Below, piece by piece: positions 1 to 7,773 of a DNA stretch of 9,752 nucleotides (positions are counted from its first letter, which is position 1; each line of letters begins with the position of its first letter). Source of the stretch: Brevundimonas sp. (GTDB taxonomy: Bacteria; Pseudomonadota; Alphaproteobacteria; Caulobacterales; Caulobacteraceae); contig JALAGW010000337.1 of assembly GCA_022712235.1 (NCBI GenBank), positions 1 to 9,752 of the forward strand, written 5' to 3'. The translations under genes were made by a program, and so were the position numbers. A model generated the notes under the pieces. The model ran no database searches and was not told the origin of the DNA. It was given only the letters and a program-made list of their open reading frames with translations.

Positions 1-1862
1 ATCTGTGTCCGGGTGAAACCGGTCAGGTCGCGCGGCCGCGTGCCGTCTCCGGTCTGGGCCGTCATCCGCCATTCCAGGGCGCGGCGTCCCTCGGGCGCCT
101 CCAGCGCCGTCAGGGCCGGCAATGGGCGCGAACGGGCGCCGATGCGATAGAGGAAGTCGCGCCCGTTGGCGTGTTCCACCACCAGCCAGACCCCGTTCTC
201 GTCGGCCTCGACGCGGCTGTGGTCGACCCCTTCGTTGGACAGGGCGTCGCGCACCTCGACCAGGGCGGGGGCGGCCTGGCGCTCGATCTGACGGGCGATG
301 TCCTTGCGGCTGGCGGGCGAGAAGATGCGTTTCAGTCGCTCGCTGATCGGCGGCGCCTCGGTCTCCACCGCCTCGCCCTTAAGGTCGGCGTTCATCTGAC
401 GCGCCAGACCGAAGCAGGCCAGGACCATGATGACGGCGAAGGGCAGGGCCGCCACCAGGGTCGCCGCCTGCAGCGCCCCCAGGCCGCCCGCCAGCAGCAG
501 CAGGGCCGCCGCCAGACCTTGCAGCACGCACCAGTAGATCCGCTGCCAGCGCGGGGTGTCCTCCGCGCCGCCCGAGGCCAGGGTGTCGATCACCAGTGAT
601 CCTGAATCCGCCGAGGTGACGAAGAAGACCGCCACCAGGGCGATGGCCAGGATCGAGGTGATCGTCGTGCCCGGCAGGTATTCGAAGAAGTGGAACAGGG
701 CCGTGGACAGGTCCGCCTGGACGGCGTCCGAAATGGCGCCCGCCGCCGCGCCCAGGTCCAGACTCATGGCCGTGTTGCCGAAGACCGTCATCCACAGGAA
801 GGTGAAGCCCGACGGGACCAGCAGCACGCCGATCAGGAACTCCCGCACCGTGCGCCCGCGCGAGATGCGGGCGATGAACATGCCCACGAACGGCGACCAG
901 GAAATCCACCACGCCCAGTAGAGCAGGGTCCAGTCCGCCATCCAGGCGCGCGGCTCATAGGCGTAGAGGGTGAAGGTGCGCTCGAAGAAGTGGTCCAGAT
1001 AGAGGCCGAAATTCTGCACATAGGCCCGCAGCAGGAACAGGGTCGGTCCGACGATCAGCACGAACAGCATCAGACAGACGGCCAGGATCAGGTTCAGCTC
1101 GGACAGTCGCCGCACGCCCTTGTCCACGCCGGTCAGGACCGAGATCGTCGCCGCGCCCATGACGACGACGATCAGCCCGACTTGCATGATCACGTCGTTG
1201 GGCAGGTCGAAGACGTAGTTCAGGCCCGAGGTCATCTGGGCCACGCCGTAGCCCAGGGAGGTGGCGATGCCGAACAGGGTGCCGCAGATGGCGAAGATGT
1301 CGACCAGGTCGCCCAGCCAGCCGTTCACCCGCTTGCCCAGCAGGGGATAGAGGCTGGAGCGCATGGTCAGGGGCAGGCCCTTCCGGTGCGCGAAATAGGC
1401 CAGGCTGAGGCCCACCACGGCGTAGATGGCCCAGGCGTGAACGCCCCAGTGGGTATAGGTGATGACCATGGCCTCGCGCGCGGCGTCCAGCGTGCCGGGC
1501 TCGGCTTCGGGCGGGGCGATGTAGTGCTGCACCGGCTCGGCCACGGCGAAATACATCAGGCCGATGCCCATGCCCGCGGCGAACAGCATGGCCAGCCAGG
1601 ACACATAGGGGAAGTCCGGCTCGGCGTCGTCCGGCCCCAGCTTCAGCCGCCCCGTCGGCCCGACGGCCAGAGCCGCGACGAACAGCATGAAGCCCGCCAC
1701 CGAGGCCACGTAGAACCAGCCGAAGGTCTCCACCACCCAGGCCTGGGCGCGGCCGAACAAGAGGTCGGATGTGGCGGGGGCGATCAGGGCGAGCAGCAGC
1801 AGGGCGCCCGCGATGGCGCTGGCCCCCCAGAAGACGCGGGGGTTCATCTTGGTCGTCAGCAT
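1..1862 (-). CDS. betT: BetT-like BCCT family choline/betaine transporter (C-terminus cut by window edge)
   Basis: Inner-membrane secondary transporter of the betaine/choline/carnitine (BCCT) family, importing quaternary-ammonium compounds, probably choline, for osmoprotection. The frame is open from the ATG at 1862-1860 to the left edge, giving 620 codons with no stop. BCCT signatures are clear: MGIGLMYFAVAEP at residues 98-110 (substrate region), the KGLPLTMRSSLYPLLG segment near 161-176, KGVRRLSELN, the tryptophan box WAWWISWSPFVGMF at 316-329 followed by ARISRGRTVREF, and FFVTSADSGS. Membrane segments end near residue 487. The remaining 130 or more residues form a cytoplasmic tail that resembles the E. 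coli BetT tail (677 aa in total) rather than short-tailed BCCT proteins, so about 50-60 residues are probably missing beyond the edge. The start is supported by a G-rich ribosome site just upstream; the frame stays open further upstream, and Met at 1847 is an alternative start. The gene is divergent from the receptor gene. Choline rather than betaine is inferred from the tail only. Confidence 0.93.
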   Translation of the reverse strand, partial: MLTTKMNPRVFWGASAIAGALLLLALIAPATSDLLFGRAQAWVVETFGWFYVASVAGFMLFVAALAVGPTGRLKLGPDDAEPDFPYVSWLAMLFAAGMGIGLMYFAVAEPVQHYIAPPEAEPGTLDAAREAMVITYTHWGVHAWAIYAVVGLSLAYFAHRKGLPLTMRSSLYPLLGKRVNGWLGDLVDIFAICGTLFGIATSLGYGVAQMTSGLNYVFDLPNDVIMQVGLIVVVMGAATISVLTGVDKGVRRLSELNLILAVCLMLFVLIVGPTLFLLRAYVQNFGLYLDHFFERTFTLYAYEPRAWMADWTLLYWAWWISWSPFVGMFIARISRGRTVREFLIGVLLVPSGFTFLWMTVFGNTAMSLDLGAAAGAISDAVQADLSTALFHFFEYLPGTTITSILAIALVAVFFVTSADSGSLVIDTLASGGAEDTPRWQRIYWCVLQGLAAALLLLAGGLGALQAATLVAALPFAVIMVLACFGLARQMNADLKGEAVETEAPPISERLKRIFSPASRKDIARQIERQAAPALVEVRDALSNEGVDHSRVEADENGVWLVVEHANGRDFLYRIGARSRPLPALTALEAPEGRRALEWRMTAQTGDGTRPRDLTGFTRTQ

Positions 1863-2015
1863 TGGCCCCCAACGCACGGCCACGCTTGGGGTTCCCAATT
1901 CGGCCACAGACCCGCCATTCGGATGAAGAAGATGTAACTCGGTTATGTCATGAGCGGCTGTTAGTCGCCCTGTCTTGAAGGATGTTGAGGGACGTCCGAG
2001 CAGGGGCTGAAAGAT

Positions 2016-4298
2016 ATGTCGAAACACACGCTCGCGCCGCTTTTCGGCGCGCTCCTGGCTTGGCCGGCGGGGAGCGTGCTGGCTCAGACGGCGCCGGTCC
2101 CACCCCCCGCGGCCGCTCAACAGGCCCCGGCGTCGACGGCTCAATCGGCGTCGCAGGACGACAAGGACGAACCCGCCACCGTGGGCGATGTCGTCGTCAC
2201 CGCCCGCGCCAACGACGTGCGGACCTCGATCGATTCCATCAGCTATAGCCTGGCCGACGATCTTCAGGCCGCGACCGGCAGTCTGGCCGAGGCCCTGCGC
2301 AACGTCCCTTCGGTCGATGTGGATCCGCAGGGCAATGTCTCCCTGCGCGGCGACGGCAATGTCACCATCCTGGTCGATGGTCGTCCTTCGGCCATCCTGT
2401 CGGGACCCAATCGCGCGGATGCGGTGCTGCAACTTCCGGCCGACCGCTATTCGCGGATCGAGGTCATGACCAATCCCTCGGCCGCCTACAGTCCCGAGGG
2501 CTCGGGCGGGGTCATCAACCTCATCACCCGGCCGGTCCCAGCGGCGGTGGCCGCCGCCGCTGCGGCGGGGGCGCCGGGCGCCGCCGTCACGACCGGTTCG
2601 CTGCGGGTCAATGTCGGCGACCACGGCCGCTGGAACGCCGGCGTCAGCGGATCGCGCCAGCGCGGCAAGCTGACCCTGACCGGCGACGTCAGCTATCGCC
2701 ACGACGATCAGACCTTCGCCTTCGACCGGCTGCGCGAGCAGCTGGACCCGACGACCGGCGCCGTGATCGCGACCACCGCCACGCATCAGGAAAGCGACTC
2801 GATCCAGAAGGGCGCCTTCGGCCGCGTCGCGGCCGAGTATCGCCTGACCGACAAGACCATGCTGACGGGCGAACTGCGCGCCAATCGTTTCGAGGTCGAC
2901 GGCGACGCTCAGGGGCGGTTCGAGACGCGCGACGCCTCGGGTCAGCTCGTCAACGCCTATGTCCGCAACGGCGACAGCGCCTTCTCCATGGACGGATGGG
3001 GCGTCACCGGCCGCGTGCTGCACCAGTTCGACACCTCGGGTCATGAGTGGTCCAACGAACTGCGCTATGATCGCAACGACAACGAAAACACCTCCCTGAT
3101 CGCCAACGTCTTTCAGACGCCGGTTTCGCCCGCGCTCTATGAGGCCACGCGCTGGCTGAACGTTTTTTAGTTGATGGGCTTCACCTTGGTCTACACCCGT
3201 CCGACGAACGACGGTTCCAAGCTGCGCGCCGGCTACGAACTGAACATGACGCGCCCGGATCAGGACAACGTCCTGCGACGCGGTCCGTCCGAGGCCGCCC
3301 TGACCCCCGTGCCGGGTCAAAGCAACCGCTTCGAGGCCGTGCGGACGGTCCGCGCCCTCTACGGCGACTAAGAGCGCCCCTGCGGCGAGCGGCTGTCGGC
3401 CCAGTTCGGCCTGCGCCTGGAGCAGGCGGAGATCGAGGTCGAGGACGTCACCAACGCCGTCCGCGCCTCCCAGGACTATTTCCGCGCCTCTCCGACTGGC
3501 CATCTTCAATACAAGCTGACGGACACGCAAACCCTGCGCGCCAGCTATTCGCGCCGCATCCAGCGCCCCCAGCCGACCCAGTTGAACCCCTTCGTCGCCT
3601 ATAGCGACCCGCTGAACCTGCGCTCGGGCAACCCGGACCTGGAGCCGCAGGAGACGGACAGCTTCGAGGCCATGTGGCAGATGCGGCGGGGCCAGAGCTT
3701 CTATCAGGCCACCGCCTACTACCGTGACACGACCAAGGCCTTCACCGATGTGGCGACCGACGTGGGCGGCGGCGTGCTGCTGACCCGGCCCGAGAACCTC
3801 GGCGCGCGGCGGGACCTCGGCGTCGAGCTGACCGCCAGCGGCCGCCTGCACCCCGCCTTGCGCTACAACGCCAGCGTCAACGCCTTCCGCCAGGAGATCG
3901 ACGCGGCGGGCATTCCGGGCGGTCGCGATCGCGAGGGCGAGATGCTGACCGGCCGCCTCAGCCTCAACTGGCAGGCCACGCCCAAGGACTTCATCCAGGT
4001 CATGGGCTTCTGGCAGGGCGACCAACTGTTGGCGCAAGGAACCCGCGAGAGCGGCGGCATGGTCAACCTGGGCTATCGCCGCAAGCTGACCGACGCCCTG
4101 TCGCTGCAGTTCACGGCCCGCGACATCCTCAACTCCTTTGGCGGGGCGACCACCTATGACACCCCCCTGTTCCGCGAGCGGATCGATCAGGACATCAACC
4201 TGCGCGCCTTCTACCTGGGTCTGACCTGGTCCTTCGGCGGGGGGCCGCGTCGTCAGCCCGAGCAGTTCGACTTCTCGACCGGACCGACCGGGGGCTGA
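2016..4298 (+). pseudogene. TonB-dependent outer-membrane receptor interrupted by two in-frame stop codons
   Basis: Outer-membrane beta-barrel receptor for TonB-powered uptake; the substrate cannot be read from the sequence. The ATG at 2016 follows an AGGGG ribosome site at 2002-2006. Residues 1-24 are a signal peptide (cleavage near VLA-Q), followed by a Pro/Ala/Gln-rich linker, a TonB-box-like DVVVTAR at 58-64, and a plug domain from about 70 to 172 ending in GGVINLITR. An odd alanine-rich stretch lies at 174-190, and then come barrel strands. Codon 385 is TAG (3168-3170) and codon 452 is TAA (3369-3371). The same frame continues past both without an indel, and typical barrel sequence resumes each time (LVYTRPTNDGSKLRAGYEL; ERPCGERLSAQFGLRLE; NPFVAYSDPLNLRSGNPDLE). 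It ends with an aromatic final strand, LRAFYLGLTWSFGGG, and a short tail at TGA 4296-4298. The read-through length of 760 codons is normal for the family. The 384-residue product before the first stop lacks most of the barrel and should not work. A recent pseudogene is most likely; sequencing error cannot be excluded. Confidence 0.85.
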
Positions 4299-4321
4299 GG
4301 CTTTCGGATCGCGGCGTATCT

Positions 4322-4352
4322 ACGCCCGTCGCCGTCCGGCGGCGGGCGTTTT
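4322..4352 (+). terminator. Intrinsic terminator after the TonB receptor gene
   Basis: An 11-bp GC-rich stem (4323-4333 with 4338-4348, one G-T wobble) closes a GTCC loop and is followed directly by TTTT at 4349-4352. An A-T pair at 4322/4349 can extend the stem. It lies 24 nt past the receptor stop and upstream of clpB, so it separates the two transcription units. Confidence 0.8.
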
Positions 4353-4468
4353 CGCTTGAGCCCTTGCGTGTCCCATCGGCCACACCCACCTCGGTTTGAC
4401 ACAACTCAAGGCGTCGCTTCGCGGAAGGGCGCTTTGATGGTTTTCCGCCTTCCGAGGGGACTGCACCG
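4353..4468 (+). promoter_or_regulatory. clpB leader: possible -35 element, alternative hairpins, ribosome site
   Basis: This is the region between the upstream terminator and clpB. TTGACA at 4396-4401 matches a -35 box, but I see no good -10 at 16-18 nt, so the promoter is uncertain. The ribosome site GAGGGGA (4454-4460) lies 8 nt before the ATG at 4469. Upstream of it, CGGAAGG (4422-4428) can pair with CCTTCCG (4448-4454), which ends at the first base of the ribosome site. Alternatively GCGGAA (4421-4426) can pair with TTCCGC (4443-4448). The two pairings exclude each other because the right arm is a tandem TTCCG repeat. A regulatory role, for example temperature-sensitive folding, is only a guess. 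Confidence 0.4.
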
Positions 4469-7057
4469 ATGAATCTCGACCTCTATTCCGACCGCGCCAA
4501 ACAGGCCGTTCAATCCGCCCAGTCGCTGGCGCTGGCTCGCCGCCACCAGCAGTTCGCGCCCGAGCACCTGCTCAAGGTGCTGCTGGAGGAACGCGACGGC
4601 CTGGCGCGCAAGCTGATCGATCAGGCCGGCGGCGATCCGTCCGCCGTTGAACTGGTGACCGAGGGCCTGCTGAAGAAGCGGCCCCAGGTCGAGGGCGGCT
4701 CGGGCCAGCTCTATCTGGACGGCGACACCGCTCGCGTCTTCAACGCCGCCGAGGACGCGGCCAAGAAGGCGGGCGACGCCTTCGTCACGACCGAGCGCCT
4801 GCTGGCCGCCATCGCCAAGGAGGGCGGGGCCGCCGCCGAGGCGCTGAAGTCCGCCGGGGTCACGGCCAGGAAGCTCGACGACGCCGTCGCCGAGATGCGC
4901 AAGGGCAAGACCGCCGACAACGCCTCGGCCGAGGACAGCTACGACGCCCTGAAACGCTACGCCCGCGACCTGACCGAGGCCGCGCGCGACGGCAAGGTCG
5001 ACCCCGTCATCGGCCGCGACGAGGAGATCCGCCGCACCATCCAGGTGCTGGCGCGTCGCACCAAGAACAACCCCGTCCTGATCGGCGAACCCGGCGTCGG
5101 CAAGACCGCCATCGTCGAAGGCCTGGCCCTGCGCATCGTCAATGGCGACGTGCCCGAAAGCCTGAAGGACAAGAAGGTCCTGTCGCTCGACATGGGCGCG
5201 CTGATCGCCGGGGCGAAATACCGCGGTGAGTTCGAGGAACGCCTGAAAGCCGTGCTGAACGAGGTGGCCCAGGCCGAGGGCGGCATCGTCCTCTTCATCG
5301 ACGAAATGCACACCCTGGTCGGCGCCGGCAAGGGCGACGGGGCCATGGACGCCTCCAACCTGCTCAAGCCGGCGCTGGCGCGCGGCGAGATGCACTGCGT
5401 CGGCGCCACCACGATGGACGAGAACCGCAAGCACGTCGAGACGGACGCGGCCCTGGCCCGTCGCTTCCAGCCGGTCTTCGTCTCCGAACCTACCGTCGAG
5501 GACACGGTGTCGATCCTGCGCGGCCTGAAAGAGAAGTACGAGGTCCACCACGGGGTCCGCATTTCCGACAGCGCCAACGTTGCCGCCGCCACCTTGTCGA
5601 ACCGCTACATCACCGACCGCTTCCTGCCGGACAAGGCCATCGACCTGATCGACGAGGCCGCCAGCCGCGTGCGCATGGCCGTGGATTCCAAGCCTGAGGC
5701 TCTGGACGAAATCGACCGCCGTCTGGTCCAGCTCAAGATCGAGCGCGAGGCCCTGAAGAAGGAAAGCGACCACGCCTCGCAACAGCGTCTGGAGAAGCTG
5801 GAGGACGAGATCGCCGATCTGGAAGGCCAGTCGGACGACATGACCGCCCGCTGGAAGTCGGAAAAGGACAAGGTGGGGCAGGGCGCCCAGCTGCGCGAAA
5901 CCCTGGACCGCCTGCGCGCCGAACTGGCCGCGGCCCAGCGCGCCGGCGACCTCGGACGCGCCTCCGAGATCGCCTACGGCCAGATTCCGCAACTGGAACG
6001 TCAGCTGGACGAGGCCGCAGCCGCCGACAAACCCGCCGACAGCCCCCTGACCCCAGAGGTCGTCGACGCCGAGCAGATCGCCGCCGTGGTCAGCCGCTGG
6101 ACCGGCGTGCCCGTCGACAAGATGCTGGAAGGCGAGCGCGAGAAGCTGCTCAAGATGGAGGAAGAACTGGGCCGTCGCGTGGTGGGCCAGAACGAGGCGC
6201 TGGAGGCCGTGTCCGACGCCGTCCGCCGCGCCCGCGCCGGTCTTAACGACCCCAACAAGCCGCTGGGCAGCTTCCTCTTCCTTGGGCCCACGGGCGTGGG
6301 CAAGACCGAGCTGACCAAGGCGCTCGCCGGCTATCTGTTCGACGACGACAACGCCATCACCCGCATCGACATGTCCGAATACATGGAGAAGCACTCGGTC
6401 AGCCGCCTGATCGGCGCCCCTCCGGGCTATGTCGGCTATGACGAGGGCGGCGCCCTGACCGAGGCCGTGCGTCGCCGCCCCTATCAGGTCGTCCTGTTCG
6501 ACGAGGTCGAGAAGGCCCACCCCGACGTCTTCAACGTGCTGTTGCAGGTGCTGGACGACGGTCGCCTGACCGACGGACAGGGCCGCACCATCGATTTCAA
6601 GAACACCCTGATCATCATGACCTCCAACCTGGGCAGCCAGTATCTGGCCGACCAGCCCGAGGGCGAGGATGTCGAGGCCGTGCGTCCCCTCGTCATGGAA
6701 CAGGTCCGCGCCCACTTCCGGCCCGAGTTCCTGAACCGCATCGACGAGATCATCCTGTTCCACCGCCTCGGCCGCGAACAGATGGGCGGCATCGTCCGCA
6801 TCCAGCTGGCGCGTCTCGAAAAGCTGATGGCCGACCGCCGCCTGACCCTGGCCCTGGACGACAGCGCCCTGACCTGGCTCGCCGACAAGGGCTACGACCC
6901 GGTCTACGGCGCACGGCCGCTGAAGCGCGTCATCCAGAAGGAACTGGTCGACCCGATGGCGAAGAAACTGCTGGCGGGAGAGATCGAGGACGGCAGCGTG
7001 GTGGCCGTGTCAGCGGGGGCGGACGGGTTGGAGATCGGCAAGGCGCGGGTGCATTGA
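4469..7057 (+). CDS. clpB: ATP-dependent chaperone (disaggregase) ClpB
   Basis: Cytoplasmic Hsp100 hexamer that pulls polypeptides out of aggregates, working with DnaK/DnaJ/GrpE. At 862 aa it has the usual full length (E. coli ClpB is 857). The N-domain covers residues 1 to about 145. NBD1 has Walker A GEPGVGKT (206-213), pore loop KYRG (250-253), Walker B IVLFIDE (273-279) and an arginine-finger pair at R331/R332. A coiled-coil middle domain spans about 408-525, rich in Glu, Lys, Arg and Leu, which separates ClpB from ClpA and ClpC. NBD2 has Walker A GPTGVGKT (606-613), pore loop GYVGYDEGG (653-661), Walker B VVLFDE (674-679), arginine finger in RPEFLNRIDE (751-760) and sensor 2 GARPLKR (814-820). 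All catalytic residues I can identify are present. The start MNLDLYSDRAKQ follows GAGGGGA by 8 nt. It is a single-gene unit, bracketed by terminators on both sides. Heat-shock control is expected for the family, but no clear sigma-32 site was seen. Confidence 0.98.
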   Translation: MNLDLYSDRAKQAVQSAQSLALARRHQQFAPEHLLKVLLEERDGLARKLIDQAGGDPSAVELVTEGLLKKRPQVEGGSGQLYLDGDTARVFNAAEDAAKKAGDAFVTTERLLAAIAKEGGAAAEALKSAGVTARKLDDAVAEMRKGKTADNASAEDSYDALKRYARDLTEAARDGKVDPVIGRDEEIRRTIQVLARRTKNNPVLIGEPGVGKTAIVEGLALRIVNGDVPESLKDKKVLSLDMGALIAGAKYRGEFEERLKAVLNEVAQAEGGIVLFIDEMHTLVGAGKGDGAMDASNLLKPALARGEMHCVGATTMDENRKHVETDAALARRFQPVFVSEPTVEDTVSILRGLKEKYEVHHGVRISDSANVAAATLSNRYITDRFLPDKAIDLIDEAASRVRMAVDSKPEALDEIDRRLVQLKIEREALKKESDHASQQRLEKLEDEIADLEGQSDDMTARWKSEKDKVGQGAQLRETLDRLRAELAAAQRAGDLGRASEIAYGQIPQLERQLDEAAAADKPADSPLTPEVVDAEQIAAVVSRWTGVPVDKMLEGEREKLLKMEEELGRRVVGQNEALEAVSDAVRRARAGLNDPNKPLGSFLFLGPTGVGKTELTKALAGYLFDDDNAITRIDMSEYMEKHSVSRLIGAPPGYVGYDEGGALTEAVRRRPYQVVLFDEVEKAHPDVFNVLLQVLDDGRLTDGQGRTIDFKNTLIIMTSNLGSQYLADQPEGEDVEAVRPLVMEQVRAHFRPEFLNRIDEIILFHRLGREQMGGIVRIQLARLEKLMADRRLTLALDDSALTWLADKGYDPVYGARPLKRVIQKELVDPMAKKLLAGEIEDGSVVAVSAGADGLEIGKARVH

Positions 7058-7089
7058 TCTCAACGTCCTATTGCAGTGGATCTAAGAAA

Positions 7090-7116
7090 GGAGCCGCGAT
7101 TTCGCGGCCCCTTTTT
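7090..7116. terminator. Bidirectional intrinsic terminator between converging clpB and the YCII-like gene
   Basis: A 9-pair stem (7090-7098 with 7103-7111, one A-C mismatch) closes an ATTT loop, with TTTTT at 7112-7116 for the plus strand. Read on the minus strand, the same stem is followed by TTTCTT (the complement of 7084-7089), so it can also stop transcripts arriving from the YCII-like gene. It lies 32 nt after the clpB stop. The convergent gene layout fits a shared terminator. Confidence 0.8.
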
Positions 7117-7182
7117 CTTTCCTCATCCTCTGACCAGCCGTGCCTGTGCCGCAGGCCAAGAGGGCTCAAGAGCGGGTGAGCC

Positions 7183-7539
7183 TCACCCCAGCACCGGCAT
7201 CACCTCCACCCCGTCGCAGGGGAAGGGGTTCATGTGCGGGTGGTTCTCGAACAGGCGGGTCGCCGCCTCGTGGCTGTCGGCGCGGACAACCATGAAGACG
7301 GTCAGCAGATTGACCATGTCCGCCACGGCGCCGTCGTCGCCGATGCGTTTGGTCGGGCCCAGCGGGCCGCCCTGATAGACGATGGAGTCCTGGTGCGCCG
7401 CTTCCCATTCGGCGACGGCGGCCACGCCGAGGCGGGCTGTCTCGGCTTGCTGGGCCTCGCTCATGGCGCGCCAGGCCCGCCACTTGGGGCCGCTCTTGTC
7501 GCTGGTGAAGACGGCCAGGTAATGGGTCTCGGCGCTCAT
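7183..7539 (-). CDS. YCII-related small protein, function unknown
   Basis: A 118-residue soluble protein with no signal peptide or membrane segment. The fold suggested is a ferredoxin-like alpha/beta domain of the YCII/DGPF type. It opens with a strand (HYLAVFTSD), then a helical part with a Trp-rich KWRAWRAMSEAQQ stretch, then VYQGGPLGPTKRI (about residues 54-66), a hydrophobic strand VNLLTVFMVVRADS, a helix EAATRLFENHP, and a conserved-looking end NPFPCDGVEVMPVLG. YCII domains often end in an H-P plus G-x-VEVMPV pattern, which is my main reason for the call. Some YCII relatives take part in degradative chemistry, but no catalytic role can be assigned here. The ATG at 7539-7537 has a strong ribosome site, GGGAGG at 7550-7545. 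The gene lies downstream of the E3 gene on the same strand but is separated from it by a 234-nt gap holding a repeat element, so co-transcription is possible but unproven. Confidence 0.82.
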   Translation of the reverse strand: MSAETHYLAVFTSDKSGPKWRAWRAMSEAQQAETARLGVAAVAEWEAAHQDSIVYQGGPLGPTKRIGDDGAVADMVNLLTVFMVVRADSHEAATRLFENHPHMNPFPCDGVEVMPVLG

Positions 7540-7544
7540 CGAAG

Positions 7545-7562
7545 CCTCCCGTTTTCGGGAGG
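7545..7562 (-). promoter_or_regulatory. Hairpin covering the ribosome binding site of the YCII-like gene
   Basis: In the mRNA sense, CCTCCCG (7562-7556) and CGGGAGG (7551-7545) form a perfect 7-bp stem with an AAAA loop. The downstream arm contains the whole Shine-Dalgarno GGGAGG, and the start codon lies 5 nt later. A closed hairpin would hide the ribosome site, so translation may be kept low or depend on something that opens the stem. No U-run follows, so it is not a terminator. Confidence 0.6.
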
Positions 7563-7600
7563 GTCGCGCGGTCGGCGATTTCGGGCAAGCGACGCCGCTT

Positions 7601-7655
7601 CCTTCTCCCCTTGTGGGAGAAGGTGGGCGCCGGAGGCGCTCGGATGAGGGGTGTC
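7601..7655 (+). repeat. Palindromic repeat unit, copy 1
   Basis: Hairpin 1 is CCTTCTCCC (7601-7609) paired with GGGAGAAGG over a CTTGT loop. Hairpin 2 is GGCGCC (7626-7631), a GGA loop, then GGCGCT (7635-7640), six pairs including one G-T wobble. A tail, CGGATGAGGGGTGTC, follows at 7641-7655. Confidence 0.85.
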
Positions 7656-7714
7656 AGAGCGCCGGTTCAGGAAGAACAACAGAGGCGCCGCCTGAACGAT
7701 CAAGCGGCGCTGCC

Positions 7715-7769
7715 GTCACCCCTCATCCGTCATGCTCCGCATGACACCTTCTCCCACAAGGGGAGAAGG
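7715..7769 (-). repeat. Palindromic repeat unit, copy 2 (inverted)
   Basis: Read on the minus strand this unit has the same hairpin 1 and nearly the same tail as copy 1 (one base differs), at identical length. Its second hairpin is TCATGC, a GGA loop, then GCATGA (plus-strand 7744 down to 7730), six perfect pairs. Five of the six pairs differ from copy 1 while pairing and the GGA loop are kept. Confidence 0.85.
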
Positions 7770-7773
7770 GGGC

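Larger units (their letters stand above)
7601..7769. repeat. Composite palindromic element of two inverted 55-nt repeat units
   Basis: This fills the gap between the YCII-like gene and the E3 gene. The outer arms 7601-7655 and 7715-7769 are inverted copies of one repeat unit with identical ends and a different core. The middle, 7656-7714, can also fold back: AGCGCCG (7658-7664) pairs with CGGCGCT (7705-7711), and GTTCAGG (7665-7671) pairs with CCTGAAC (7691-7697), leaving 7698-7704 bulged. The whole 169 nt can therefore form one long hairpin, or several short ones. Similar TTCTCCC/GGGAGAA intergenic palindromes are, as I recall, very frequent in alphaproteobacterial genomes. No U-run follows any stem, so it is not an intrinsic terminator. 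It ends 4 nt from the E3 stop codon and would form that gene's 3' untranslated region. Confidence 0.85.

Noticed and set aside
690..1937. A 415-codon plus-strand frame and the 955-1872 and 379-912 minus-strand frames over the transporter
   Set aside because: Their translations are Arg/Gly/His/Gln-rich shadow sequences. The minus-strand frame starting at 1862 gives a clean BCCT transporter.
1863..2015. Promoter or operator in the divergent betT/receptor gap
   Set aside because: I looked for -35/-10 pairs and palindromes on both strands. Only the 8-bp palindrome GGACGTCC (1990-1997) stood out, which is too short to support a claim.
3171..3371. A separate 66-residue gene between the two receptor stops
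   Set aside because: It is in the same frame as the receptor, has no ribosome site of its own, and reads as internal barrel sequence.
4355..4376. CTTGAG followed by CCCAT upstream of clpB as a sigma-32 promoter
   Set aside because: The two blocks are only 11 nt apart, too close for the usual sigma-32 spacing, and they directly follow the upstream terminator's T-run.
4406..6763. A 785-codon open frame on the minus strand opposite clpB
   Set aside because: It is the mirror of the GC-rich third positions of clpB. The protein is low-complexity (Leu, Gly, Val, His, Asp and Gln rich), has no recognisable domain, and clpB itself is a perfect full-length match.
7173..7189. GGGTGAG/CTCACCC palindrome at the end of the YCII-like gene
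   Set aside because: It overlaps the stop codon, can form only a 5-bp stem with a real loop, and has no T-run. A better terminator lies at 7090-7116.
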